From: an uncultured Rhodospirillaceae bacterium
Lineage (GTDB): Bacteria; Pseudomonadota; Alphaproteobacteria; Rhodospirillales; Magnetospirillaceae
Direction of reading: 5' to 3'
DNA length: 64,000 nt
Assembly: GCA_903901915.1 (NCBI GenBank)
Contig: CAIUSV010000061.1
Coordinates: 31,917-95,916 of the forward strand
The stretch's first letter is position 1. Every line of letters starts with the position of its first letter. Shown in pieces: positions 33,731 to 42,460 of this stretch. Below the pieces are notes generated by a model. It made no database searches and was not told where the DNA came from. It saw only the letters and a list, made by a program, of their open reading frames with translations. Made by a program: the position numbers and the translations under genes.

Positions 33731-33906
33731 GGTTTTCGCCCCGTCATGGTGGTCCTGCCTTCTACGGCAATGCCGTAGCGATGACAAGGCGGCTTCCGAA
33801 TCGGCCGGATGCGTCCAGGCCTCGGCGGCGGCGGCCGTCAGGCGAGGGTGGCGAATTTTCCCACGCCGATGTGGAGCCGGCGGCCGCGATCGGGTAAGGG
33901 TGTGCC

Positions 33907-35217
33907 ATGACATCCTCGCCCCGTGCCGCCAAACCCCGCGTCCCCGAACCCCGCGTCATCGCGCTTGATCTGCTCGCCGCCGTACTCGACCGCAACCGTC
34001 TGCTCGACGAGGTGCTGGAGGACAAGCGGCTGGCCGAGCTGGACGAGCGCGACCGCGGCTTCGTCCGGATGCTGCTGGCCACCACCCTGCGGCGGCTGGG
34101 CCAGATCGACGAGCTGATCGAACGCTGTCTCGACAAGCCGCTGCCGGCCAAGGCCGCCGCCGCCGGCCATGCGCTGCGGCTGGGGGTGGCGCAGTTGCTG
34201 TTCCTCGACGTCGCCCCCCACGCCGCCATCTCGACCAGCGTCGAGTTGGTCAAGCACACTCAGCTGGCCGGCTTCGCCGGGCTGATCAACGCCGTGCTGC
34301 GCCGACTTGGGCGCGACGGCGCCACCCTGGCGGCGGGCCAGGACGCCGCCCAGATCAATACCCCACTTTGGCTGTGGCTGTCGTGGTGCCGCTGTTACGG
34401 CGAGGCGACGGCGCGGGCCATCGCCGCCGCCCATTTCGACGAGGCGCCGGTGGACATCACCGTCGCCGCCGACCCGCAGGGCTGGGCCGAGCGGCTGGAG
34501 GCCGAGATTCTGCCCACCGGCACGTTGCGGCGCCGCGGCGGCGGCACCGTCGCCGGCCTGCCCGGCTTCGACGAAGGTGCTTGGTGGGTGCAGGACGCCG
34601 CCGCCGCCCTGCCGGCCCGGTTGCTGGGCGAGGTGGCGGGCAAAAGCGTCGCCGATTTGTGCGCCGCCCCCGGCGGCAAGGCGTTGCAGCTTGCCGCCGC
34701 CGGAGCGCGGGTGACGGCGGTGGATCGCTCGGCCAAGCGGCTGGTGCGCTTCACCGCCAATCTCACCCGCCTCGGCCTGACGGCGACGGTGATCGAGGCC
34801 GATGCCGGCGCCTGGACCCCGCCCCAGCCGTTCGACGCGATCCTGCTCGACGCGCCATGCTCGGCCACCGGCACGTTGCGGCGCCATCCCGACGTGGCGC
34901 GGCACAAGAGCCCGGCCGAGGTCGCCAAACTGGCGGGGGTGCAGGCGCGGCTGCTGCGGGCGGCGGTGCCCATGCTGCGGCCCGGCGGCGTCCTGGTCTA
35001 TTGCGTCTGCTCGCTGGAGCCGGAGGAAGGCGTGGAACAGATCGAGCGCCTGCTGGCCGAGGGCGCGCCGCTGCGCCGCGTCGCCATCACCGCCGACGAG
35101 GTCGGCGGCATGGCCGAACTGCTGACGCCCGCCGGCGATCTGCGCACCCTGCCCTGCCACCTTGCCGAAAGGGGCGGGATGGATGCATTCTTCGCGGCAA
35201 GGCTGCAAAGGATATGA
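33907..35217 (+). CDS. rsmB: 16S rRNA m5C967 methyltransferase
   Basis: A 436-aa enzyme with an N-terminal NusB-like RNA-binding domain (about 15-140) and a C-terminal Rossmann methyltransferase. SAM motif D-L-C-A-A-P-G-G-K is near residue 255. The P-C cysteine is in D-A-P-C-S-A-T-G and the catalytic C-S motif in [10 protein letters not shown]. Full length. The stop is separated by one base from the next start, so gmhB and the glycosyltransferases may be co-transcribed with it. Confidence 0.95.
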   Translation: MTSSPRAAKPRVPEPRVIALDLLAAVLDRNRLLDEVLEDKRLAELDERDRGFVRMLLATTLRRLGQIDELIERCLDKPLPAKAAAAGHALRLGVAQLLFLDVAPHAAISTSVELVKHTQLAGFAGLINAVLRRLGRDGATLAAGQDAAQINTPLWLWLSWCRCYGEATARAIAAAHFDEAPVDITVAADPQGWAERLEAEILPTGTLRRRGGGTVAGLPGFDEGAWWVQDAAAALPARLLGEVAGKSVADLCAAPGGKALQLAAAGARVTAVDRSAKRLVRFTANLTRLGLTATVIEADAGAWTPPQPFDAILLDAPCSATGTLRRHPDVARHKSPAEVAKLAGVQARLLRAAVPMLRPGGVLVYCVCSLEPEEGVEQIERLLAEGAPLRRVAITADEVGGMAELLTPAGDLRTLPCHLAERGGMDAFFAARLQRI

Positions 35218-35218
35218 G

Positions 35219-35785
35219 ATGACCGCCCGACGTTTCGTCCTGATCGACCGCGACGGCACCATCAACGTCGAAAAACATTACCTGTCCGATCCCGATCAGT
35301 TGGAGCTGTATCCCGGCGTGGCGGCGGCGATCCGGCGGCTGAACCGGCTGGACCTCGGCGTCGCCGTGGTCACCAACCAGTCGGGCATCGCCCGGGGCTT
35401 TTTCGATCTCGACCGGCTGGAACAGATCCATACCCGCCTTTTCGCCCTGCTGGAGGCCGACGGTGCCGTCATCGACGGCATCTACATCTGCCCGCATGGT
35501 CCCGACGAGGACTGCATCTGCCGCAAGCCGCTGCCCGGCATGGTCGAGCAGGCGGTGGCCGAACATCACTTCGATCCCACCCGCTCGTTCATGATCGGCG
35601 ACAAGGAGGTCGATATCGACCTGGGCCGGGCGGTGGGCGCCGTCACTTTCCTGGTGCGCACCGGCCACGGGCCGAGCTGGGTCGCGGGCACCAAGGCCGA
35701 CCATGTGGTCGATGACCTGCCGGCGGCGGTGAAGATCATCGAGGGACTGGTGGCGGCGGAACGCGCATGCGCATCCTCTTCCTGA
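35219..35785 (+). CDS. gmhB: D-glycero-D-manno-heptose-1,7-bisphosphate 7-phosphatase-type HAD phosphatase
   Basis: A 188-aa HAD-IIIA phosphatase. Motif I D-R-D-G-T, motif II T-N-Q-S-G, the GmhB zinc-finger insertion C-P-H-G-P-x4-C-I-C-R-K-P, and motif III I-G-D-K-E-V-D are present in order. It removes the 7-phosphate of heptose bisphosphate for LPS core, fitting the GT9 heptosyltransferase-like operon and surface-glycan neighbours. The C-terminus overlaps the next gene by 19 nt. Confidence 0.92.
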   Translation: MTARRFVLIDRDGTINVEKHYLSDPDQLELYPGVAAAIRRLNRLDLGVAVVTNQSGIARGFFDLDRLEQIHTRLFALLEADGAVIDGIYICPHGPDEDCICRKPLPGMVEQAVAEHHFDPTRSFMIGDKEVDIDLGRAVGAVTFLVRTGHGPSWVAGTKADHVVDDLPAAVKIIEGLVAAERACASSS

Positions 35786-37023
35786 CCGAGAACTTCCCGC
35801 CCGAGACCAACGCCGCCGCCACCCGGGTGTCGGAGCGGGCGCTGTACTGGCTTCGGGCCGGGCATCAGGTGACGGTGCTGACCTCGGCACCCAACTTTCC
35901 CGGCGGCCGGCTGTTCGACGGCTGGGACAACCGCTGGCGTCAGGTCGGCGACCTGGGCGGCATCAGGGTGGTGCGGGTCAAAACCTACATCGCCGCCAAC
36001 GAGGGATTCGCCCGACGCATCCTCGATTTCGTCTCGTTCATGGTCAGCGCCTTCGTCGCCGGCCTGTTCGAGCCGAAACCCGACGTGGTGATCTCGACCA
36101 GCCCGCAATTCTTCGCCGCCGTCGGCGGCTGGGCCTTGGGCGGGGTGCGCCGCGTGCCGTTCGTGTTCGAGCTGGGCGATCTGTGGCCGCGCTCGATCAC
36201 CGCGGTGGGGGCGATGAAGGACAGTATCGTCATCCGCTGGTTGGAGCGTCTCGAACTGTTCCTCTATCGCCGCGCCGCGGCGGTGGTGGCGCTGACCCAT
36301 GCCTTCAAGGCCGATCTGGTCCGGCGCGGCATTTCGGCGGACAAGATCGCGGTGGTGATCAACGGCGTCGATCTGCCGCGTTATGCCCCCCGGCCGCGCG
36401 ACGAGGAACTGGCGGCGGAATGGGGCCTGAACGATTGCTTCGTCATCGGCTATGTCGGTACCCACGGCATGGCCCATGGCCTGATCAACGTGCTGGACGC
36501 CGCCCTGCTGCTGCGCGATGCGCCACGGGTGAAATTCCTGCTGGTCGGTGCCGGGGCGGAACGGCAGATGCTGATGCAAGAGGCCGGCCGTCGCGGGCTT
36601 GCCAATGTGGTGTTCGGTCCCGCCCAGCCCAAGGAAATGATGCCGCGCGTCTGGTCGCTGTGCGACGTCGCCCTGGTACACCTCAAGGATTCGCCGGCCT
36701 TCGCCGAAGTGATTCCCTCCAAGATCTTCGAGGCCATGGGCATGGGGCTGCCGCTGCTGCTGGTGGCGCCGGTGGGCGAGGCATCGCGGATTGTCGAAGC
36801 CGACCATGCCGGCCTGTTCGTCCCCGCCGCCGATCCGCAGGCCCTGGCCGAGGCGGCGAAACGCCTGGAGTCCGATGCTCAACTCCGGTCGGAGTTGGCG
36901 GCTGCCAGCTTGGCCGCCGCGCCGTGTCATACCCGCGAACGCCAGGCCGATCTCTTCCTTCGCGTGCTGGATCTGGTCACCGCCGGCAAGGGACCAAGCC
37001 GGGCGGGGAGCGTCGAGGGATGA
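35767..37023 (+). CDS. GT4 family glycosyltransferase (WbuB-like)
   Basis: A 418-aa GT-B enzyme. N-terminal domain: L-T-E-N-F-P-P-E-T-N-A-A and S-T-S-P-Q-F, as in WbuB/fucosaminyl transferases. C-terminal domain: Y-V-G-T-H-G-M-A-H-G and the E-x7-E retaining motif region (V-I-P-S-K-I-F-E-A-M-G-M-G-L-P). Predicted to add a sugar to an O-antigen or exopolysaccharide repeat on the cytoplasmic face. The start overlaps gmhB and the stop overlaps the next gene as ATGA. Confidence 0.9.
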   Translation: MRILFLTENFPPETNAAATRVSERALYWLRAGHQVTVLTSAPNFPGGRLFDGWDNRWRQVGDLGGIRVVRVKTYIAANEGFARRILDFVSFMVSAFVAGLFEPKPDVVISTSPQFFAAVGGWALGGVRRVPFVFELGDLWPRSITAVGAMKDSIVIRWLERLELFLYRRAAAVVALTHAFKADLVRRGISADKIAVVINGVDLPRYAPRPRDEELAAEWGLNDCFVIGYVGTHGMAHGLINVLDAALLLRDAPRVKFLLVGAGAERQMLMQEAGRRGLANVVFGPAQPKEMMPRVWSLCDVALVHLKDSPAFAEVIPSKIFEAMGMGLPLLLVAPVGEASRIVEADHAGLFVPAADPQALAEAAKRLESDAQLRSELAAASLAAAPCHTRERQADLFLRVLDLVTAGKGPSRAGSVEG

Positions 37024-38270
37024 CCGGCCGCCCGGTTCTTGATCACGTGCCGGAATACGCCTTCGCCCTGGCGGCGTTGGTGGCGCCGCCGCTGGCGGTT
37101 CTGGTGCCCTACGGCATGGCGGTGGAACTGCCGATCCTGGGGGTGATTTCGGCCGCGATGCTGTGGCGCCGACGGCAATTCCGGCTGGTTCCGGTCCGGG
37201 CGCTCGCCCTGGTTGGGGTATTATGCGCCTGGGCGGTGGTCACTCTGGTCTGGGCATTGGGGCCGGATCACGGTGCCGTCACCATCTTCCGGGTGGCCGC
37301 GCTGGCGCTTGCCGGAGTATTGGCCATGGGCATGGCACGGCTTGGTGATCTCGGCGGATCGCGCCTGCTGCTGGCAGGCTTGGCCGTCGGTGTCGTCGCG
37401 GCTACCGTGCTGCTGGTCGCGGATGTGACGACCGGTAACGGATTGTCGGCCGAGGTCGCCCGATTCAAGGGGGCTCTGCCGTTGCCGGAGTCCTGGAAGT
37501 CACAACTCAATCGTGGCGCTACCGTTCTGGCCTTACTGGTCTGGCCGCTGGCCTTGCTGGTCTGGCGGCAGCGGTGGCGGTGGCTGTTGGCGTCGATCGT
37601 GCTGGCGATGGTGGCTCTGCTGTTCGTCGATAGTTTCGCCACCCGACTGGCGATGGGAAGTGGCGCTGTCACCCTGCTGGTGGTGCGGGCTTGGCCGACA
37701 GCCGGTTTGCGGGTGCTTAAGGGAATGCTGGTCGTGGCAACTCTGGCCTTGCCGCAGGTGATGCCACGCCTGCCGGCGCCGCCGGTCACCTTCGACAGCA
37801 TGCCGTGGTTGCCGCTGTCGGCCCACCATCGTCTGGTGATCTGGCATTTCGCGGCGGAGCGCATCGCCGAGCATCCGCTATGGGGTTGGGGCATGGACGC
37901 CTCGCGCACCATCCCAGGGGGCGACGAGACGGTATGGATCGAGGATTACTACCCGCTTACCCATGGGGTGCGCCGGGTGATCAGTGGGGCACTGATGCCG
38001 CTCCATCCCCATAATGCCATCCTGCAATGGCGGCTTGAATTGGGTGTGCCCGGCGCCCTGGCCGCGGCGGTGGCGCTGTGGTGCCTGGTGGGGCGGATCC
38101 AACGTTCGCCTGAACTGGATCGCGGCGGCCGGGCAACGGCGGCGGCGGTCTGTGTCGCCGGGATGGTGGTTTCCTGCGTTTCCTACGGCGCATGGCAAAG
38201 CTGGTGGCTGGCGTCGCTGTGGCTGGCCGCGGCGCTGTGCCTCGCCGCCGGGCGGCGGCGAACTCCTTAA
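37020..38270 (+). CDS. O-antigen ligase (WaaL/Wzy-like) family membrane protein
   Basis: A 416-aa polytopic protein with about 10-12 hydrophobic segments. A large periplasmic loop (about residues 255-335) contains H-P-L-W-G-W-G-M-D and, later, H-P-H-N-A-I-L-Q, hallmark O-antigen-ligase loop residues (the second His is catalytic in WaaL). It would join O-antigen to lipid A-core or polymerise repeats. ATG overlaps the previous stop; the final 4 nt overlap the convergent fusion gene. Ligase and polymerase cannot be told apart from sequence alone. Confidence 0.83.
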   Translation: MTGRPVLDHVPEYAFALAALVAPPLAVLVPYGMAVELPILGVISAAMLWRRRQFRLVPVRALALVGVLCAWAVVTLVWALGPDHGAVTIFRVAALALAGVLAMGMARLGDLGGSRLLLAGLAVGVVAATVLLVADVTTGNGLSAEVARFKGALPLPESWKSQLNRGATVLALLVWPLALLVWRQRWRWLLASIVLAMVALLFVDSFATRLAMGSGAVTLLVVRAWPTAGLRVLKGMLVVATLALPQVMPRLPAPPVTFDSMPWLPLSAHHRLVIWHFAAERIAEHPLWGWGMDASRTIPGGDETVWIEDYYPLTHGVRRVISGALMPLHPHNAILQWRLELGVPGALAAAVALWCLVGRIQRSPELDRGGRATAAAVCVAGMVVSCVSYGAWQSWWLASLWLAAALCLAAGRRRTP

Positions 38271-39958
38271 ACCAGATCGGCGAACGAGCCCGGCGGCAGG
38301 TCCACCGTCTGACGCTTGCGGGCGACCACCAGCACGATGTCGCCGAAACTGACCGGAATCGCCCAGGTGGTGGGCAGCAGCTCGGCCACCGGTGCGATCA
38401 GGCGTCCCAACGGTCGCGGCAGGATGGCGGCCCCCTTCTGCCACAGATAGCTAAGCGTGGTGTAGTGACGGTAGTCACCGACATACAGCGTCTCGAATCC
38501 CGCCCGCGCCAGCCAGCGGCGCAGTAGCGGCCGGGTGAAATAGTAAAGATGCATGTCCATCAGCCACGGCCATGACCGGCCCAGCGCGCGGGGGAACCAA
38601 TTGGCCACGTCCAGGGTGCAAAATCCCAGCGTACCGCCGTCCTTCAACAAGGCATTGGCGTCGATCAGGAAATCGAACGGCGCGTTGAGATGCTCCAGCA
38701 CGTCCCAGGCCACCACCGCGTCGTAAGGTGGCGACAGTTGGCCGCGCACCTGATCGAGGGTGCCCTGATGGACGACGGCGCCGGTGGTTTCGCCGGCGAC
38801 CCCGGCGGCCCAGCGCGACGGCTCGACCCCTTCCACCGTCCAGCCGCGCCGCTTGGCCGCGCCCAGGAACAGGCCGCAATAGGCTCCCACCTCCAGCATG
38901 GACCCCGGCGTTCCCAGCCAGGGGGCGATACGATCGAGCAGTCGGTCGAAGGTGATCTCGCGCGCCTTGGCGTTGTCCAGATAAAGGGTGTCCTCGACAT
39001 CGGCGTAAAGCTCGCCGAGGTTGGCGGGCTGGCGGTCGGGCGGCACCTGCATCAGGCTGCATTGCAGGCACAGCGCCACCTGCGGCTTGCTCTGATGGCC
39101 CATGCTGGAACAGCGGTAGGCCTCGGCCCCGGCGGCGTCGGGTTCCTCGCTGGGGGCGTGGTACTGCATCAGGTAGGACGAGCCGCAGCCACGGCACTGG
39201 CCGTCGATGTTGGTGGCCGGGATCGACCCCCGGCCGGCGAGGCGCGAGGCGGCAAGACGCAGCAGTTTGGCGATGCCGCTGAAGATCTCGAAACGGGGGA
39301 TCTTGGAAACGCCGGAATGACGGTCGCGGAACTGGATCGGCACCTCGGCCATGCGAAAGCCGGCGCGGTGCAGGCGATAGACCGTTTCCATGAAATAGGA
39401 ATAGCCGCCGCCCTTCAGCTTGGCGCATCGCCTCGAGCGCAGCATCTCGACCCGGAAGGCGCGGAACGAGGTGGTGAACTCGTGGATCGGCACCCCCAGC
39501 AGACGTCGCGCCAGGGTGTTGGCGCAGACGCTGAGCAGCCGGCGATAGCCGTCGTAGTCGCTGGACCCGCCGGGGGCATAGCGCGAGCCGATGACGAAGT
39601 CGAACCCCTCGTCCAGTCTGGCCAGCAAGGCGGGAATCTCGGCGGGATCGTGGGACAGGTCGGCGTCCATGGTGACCAGCCGGTCGAAACCATGCTGGAC
39701 GGCGTAGAGCATGCCCAGCTGATGGGCGGTACCGAGGCCGAGCTTGCCGGGGCGATGGACCACATGCAGGCGGGGATCGGCGGCGGCCATCTGGTCGAGG
39801 TGCCTGCCGGTGCCGTCGGGCGAATTGTCGTCAACGATCAGTACATCGACATCGGGAGACGCGGCAAAGATCCGTTCGAGCAGGATGTCGATGTTCGACA
39901 GCTCGTTGTAGGTGGCGGTGAAGACCAGGGTGCGCGATGTCGCCATGTCCATTCCCAT
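38267..39958 (-). CDS. Fused GT2 glycosyltransferase - zinc ribbon - SAM methyltransferase
   Basis: A 563-aa fusion. Residues 1-245 are a dolichyl-phosphate-mannose-synthase-type GT2 (T-A-T-Y-N-E, D-D-N-S-P-D-G-T, D-A-D-L-S-H-D-P, V-I-G-S-R-Y, E-V-P-I-Q-F-R-D-R). Residues about 255-310 carry C-R-G-C and C-L-Q-C pairs. The rest is a class I methyltransferase (M-L-E-V-G-A-Y-C-G-L-F, W-D-V-L-E-H-L) of the type with an N-terminal zinc ribbon. These are usually separate proteins. No frameshift is evident. The start overlaps the upstream stop by one base (TGATG). Role: polyprenyl-linked sugar transfer plus methylation of a sugar, inferred. Confidence 0.83.
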   Translation of the reverse strand: MGMDMATSRTLVFTATYNELSNIDILLERIFAASPDVDVLIVDDNSPDGTGRHLDQMAAADPRLHVVHRPGKLGLGTAHQLGMLYAVQHGFDRLVTMDADLSHDPAEIPALLARLDEGFDFVIGSRYAPGGSSDYDGYRRLLSVCANTLARRLLGVPIHEFTTSFRAFRVEMLRSRRCAKLKGGGYSYFMETVYRLHRAGFRMAEVPIQFRDRHSGVSKIPRFEIFSGIAKLLRLAASRLAGRGSIPATNIDGQCRGCGSSYLMQYHAPSEEPDAAGAEAYRCSSMGHQSKPQVALCLQCSLMQVPPDRQPANLGELYADVEDTLYLDNAKAREITFDRLLDRIAPWLGTPGSMLEVGAYCGLFLGAAKRRGWTVEGVEPSRWAAGVAGETTGAVVHQGTLDQVRGQLSPPYDAVVAWDVLEHLNAPFDFLIDANALLKDGGTLGFCTLDVANWFPRALGRSWPWLMDMHLYYFTRPLLRRWLARAGFETLYVGDYRHYTTLSYLWQKGAAILPRPLGRLIAPVAELLPTTWAIPVSFGDIVLVVARKRQTVDLPPGSFADLV

Positions 39959-40932
39959 CAAACCGTTCCACCCGCCCGCTGATGGCGGACCAGTTCGCGT
40001 GCCACGTCCTCGACCTGAAAACGGGCTTGCCAGCCGAGGTCGCACGCGGTTCGCGACACCTCGGCGAGGCTGCGCCGGATATTGTTCGGCCGCTCCCGCT
40101 CCGGTCTTACCCGAACATGGTCGCGCCAATCCAGGCCGGCTTCGCGAAAAACCAGTTCGGTAAAGCGTTCCAGCGCGACACTGCGCCCGGTGGCGATAAT
40201 GAAGTCCCGCGGCGTGTCGCGCAGCAACATGCGATGCATGGCCTCGACATACTCCGGCGCCCAGCCCCAGTCGCGCACCGGATAGAGCGGGCCGACCTCC
40301 AGGGTCTCGCCGCTGCCCGAGGCGATCCGTACCGCCGCCTCGACGATGCGCCGGGTGACGAAGGCGGGGCCGCGCAGCGGCGATTCGTGACTGAACAGAA
40401 CGCCGGTGGCGACATGCAGGCCGTAGGCGGCGCGATAGGTGGCGACCTGCCAGAAGGCGAAGGCCTTGGCGGTGGCATAGGGGCTGGCCGGCCGAAGCGG
40501 CGTATCGCAATCGGCCGCGATATCGGTATCGCCGAAACATTCCGACGAGCCGGCGAAGAACGTCCGGGCGGCAAGGTTCAGCCGCCGCAGCGCCTCCAGC
40601 AGGCGGACGACGGCGACGGCATTGGCCTCGAAGGTCTCGGCCGGACACTCGAACGACAGCCCGACCGACGACTGGGCCGACAGCATGTAGATCTCGTCCG
40701 GGCGCTCGCCTTCCAGCAGTGCCTCGACGGCGGCGCCGTCGCAGGGATCGAGCGGCAGCAGGCGGACCCGCCCGGCCAGTCCCAGCCGGACCAGATTGGC
40801 CGGAACCGCGTCGGCGGCACGGCAGGTCCCCAGAACGCCGTATCCGGCTTCGCACAGGTGGCGGGCCAGATAGGCCCCGTCCTGACCGGAAACGCCGATG
40901 ATGAGTGCCTTGCGCGCGGGTGTCATGGCCAA
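39958..40932 (-). CDS. GDP-mannose 4,6-dehydratase-like SDR
   Basis: A 324-aa extended SDR with the Gmd-type N-terminus I-I-G-V-S-G-Q-D-G-A-Y-L. The middle motif reads S-S-E-C-F-G where Gmd has T-S-E-L-Y-G. The catalytic Y-A-T-A-K, the S-H-E-S-P-L-R-G segment and the R-D-W-G-W-A-P-E-Y motif are kept. It is shorter than true Gmd and differs in residues around the active site, so it may act on a related nucleotide sugar or as a 4-reductase (Rmd-like). It pairs with the downstream fusion gene; the bona fide gmd is divergent next door. Confidence 0.8.
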   Translation of the reverse strand: MAMTPARKALIIGVSGQDGAYLARHLCEAGYGVLGTCRAADAVPANLVRLGLAGRVRLLPLDPCDGAAVEALLEGERPDEIYMLSAQSSVGLSFECPAETFEANAVAVVRLLEALRRLNLAARTFFAGSSECFGDTDIAADCDTPLRPASPYATAKAFAFWQVATYRAAYGLHVATGVLFSHESPLRGPAFVTRRIVEAAVRIASGSGETLEVGPLYPVRDWGWAPEYVEAMHRMLLRDTPRDFIIATGRSVALERFTELVFREAGLDWRDHVRVRPERERPNNIRRSLAEVSRTACDLGWQARFQVEDVARELVRHQRAGGTV

Positions 40933-41018
40933 GCAGCGGGGGTTGAGCGGAAGCGGCGCAGTGTATCGCCTGCCTTCGGGGCGACCAACCCCTTTCGGGC
41001 GTATCGCTCGGGGTTTCC

Positions 41019-41047
41019 TTGACAGGTTGCCTTGAATTAACTACCAC
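41019..41047 (+). promoter_or_regulatory. Candidate promoter upstream of gmd
   Basis: A perfect -35 TTGACA (41019-41024) is followed after 17 nt by a poor -10 (TACCAC, 41042-41047). The downstream leader contains the long inverted repeat copy at 41078-41157. Confidence 0.25.
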
Positions 41048-41077
41048 CAGCCGCGGACAAATCCTCGGTGGTCCGAT

Positions 41078-41157
41078 AATCGGATCACCAGCTGATTGAA
41101 TTGTGGCAACAAATCCAGCTTTTGCGTGGGACGCGAATGTTGGATTTGTTGCCACCA
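41078..41157 (+). repeat. Dispersed ~77-bp palindromic repeat, copy A
   Basis: Contains a 15-bp perfect inverted repeat GTGGCAACAAATCCA (41103-41117) / TGGATTTGTTGCCAC (41141-41155), extending inwards as imperfect 25-nt arms around a GGG loop, and preceded by C-G-G-A-T-C-A-C-C and CTGATTGAATT. A second copy, inverted and about 80% identical by hand alignment, lies at 57905-57980. Copy A ends about 10 nt before the gmd start codon, so the hairpin lies in the mRNA leader. Confidence 0.85.
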
Positions 41158-41166
41158 GGGCAAGAG

Positions 41167-42237
41167 ATGGTCATGGCTCAGAAAACGGCCCTCGTTACCG
41201 GCATTACCGGCCAGGACGGCTCGTATCTCGCCGAGCTGCTGCTGGCCAAGGGTTATGTGGTCCATGGCGTGCGGCGCCGCGCCTCGTCGTTCAATTCCGA
41301 CCGGATCGAGCACCTCTACCACGATCCGCACGATCGCGGCCTGCCGTTCTTTCTCCACTACGGCGATCTGACCGACAGCACCAGCCTGATCCGCATCGTC
41401 CAGGAAACCCAGCCCGACGAGATCTATAATCTGGCGGCCCAGAGCCACGTCCGCACCAGCTTCGAGACGGCGGAATACACCGGCAATGCCGACGGCCTCG
41501 GCACGTTGCGACTGCTGGAAGCCATCCGCATCCTGGGGATGGAAAGCAAGGTCCGCTTCTATCAGGCGTCCACGTCCGAGCTTTACGGAAACGCGCCGGT
41601 GCCGCAGAGCGAGACCACGCCGTTCCAGCCGCGCAGCCCCTATGCCGCGGCCAAGCTTTATGCTTACTGGATCACGGTCAACTACCGCGAGGCCTATGGC
41701 ATTCACGCTTCCAACGGCATCCTGTTCAACCATGAAAGTCCGGTGCGGGGCGAGAATTTCGTCACCCGCAAGATCACCCGGGCGGTTTCCGCCATCCATC
41801 TCGGGCGTCAGGACCGGCTGTACGTCGGCAATCTCGATGCCAAGCGCGATTGGGGCCATGCCCGCGACTATGTCGAGGGCATGTGGCTGATGATGCAGCA
41901 GCCCGAACCCGACGACTATGTCCTGGCCACCGGCGAGGCCCATTCGGTCCGCGAATTCATCGAACGCTCGTTCGCCCATGTCGGCACCACCATCGAATGG
42001 CGGGGCACCGACGGCGACGAGAAGGGGTTTGACGCCGCCGGACGGCTGCTGGTCGAGATCGACCCGCGCTATTTCCGCCCGACCGAGGTCAACCATCTGC
42101 TCGGCGACGCCTCCAAGGCGTGGAACAAGCTGGGATGGCGGCCGCAGACCAGCTTCGCCGCCCTGGTCGGCGAAATGATGGACAGCGACCTCAAGGTCAT
42201 GGCGCAACAGCGCTCGGTCGGGTCGCACGACCGGTAA
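41167..42237 (+). CDS. gmd: GDP-mannose 4,6-dehydratase
   Basis: A 356-aa SDR that makes GDP-4-keto-6-deoxymannose, precursor of fucose, rhamnose or perosamine in surface glycans. N-terminus [11 protein letters not shown], the R-R-x-S-S-x-N-x-x-R-I loop, S-T-S-E-L-Y-G, Y-A-A-A-K and F-N-H-E-S-P-x-R-G are canonical. ATG 41167 has AGGG about 7 nt upstream; ATG 41173 is an alternative. The palindromic repeat copy A is immediately upstream. Highest-confidence sugar-nucleotide gene here. Confidence 0.96.
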   Translation: MVMAQKTALVTGITGQDGSYLAELLLAKGYVVHGVRRRASSFNSDRIEHLYHDPHDRGLPFFLHYGDLTDSTSLIRIVQETQPDEIYNLAAQSHVRTSFETAEYTGNADGLGTLRLLEAIRILGMESKVRFYQASTSELYGNAPVPQSETTPFQPRSPYAAAKLYAYWITVNYREAYGIHASNGILFNHESPVRGENFVTRKITRAVSAIHLGRQDRLYVGNLDAKRDWGHARDYVEGMWLMMQQPEPDDYVLATGEAHSVREFIERSFAHVGTTIEWRGTDGDEKGFDAAGRLLVEIDPRYFRPTEVNHLLGDASKAWNKLGWRPQTSFAALVGEMMDSDLKVMAQQRSVGSHDR

Positions 42238-42259
42238 TCCCGACGGAACAGGCGGGGAC

Positions 42260-42460
42260 ATGCGCGACCAGGGGGCCATTCACGGGACCGACACCGCCAC
42301 GGCCTACACCTTTGCCTTGGCCGCGCTGTATTGCCTGTGGGGTGGGATCGGCCCGTCCTGGGCGCCGGACCCCGGGCATGGCGCGCAGTCACTGCTGTGG
42401 GTGGCGGCCGCGTTCGGCATGGCGGTGGGAAACACGGCACGCCCCGGAAGCGACACATGA
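42260..42460 (+). CDS. Small two-helix membrane protein, unknown
   Basis: A 66-aa ORF with two hydrophobic segments (about residues 14-33 and 42-57). GGCGGGG lies upstream of its ATG. Its stop overlaps the heparinase-family start as ATGA, and it follows gmd by 22 nt, an arrangement typical of real coupled genes in this window. No family recognised; a small membrane partner of the polysaccharide machinery is possible but unproven. Confidence 0.5.
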   Translation: MRDQGAIHGTDTATAYTFALAALYCLWGGIGPSWAPDPGHGAQSLLWVAAAFGMAVGNTARPGSDT

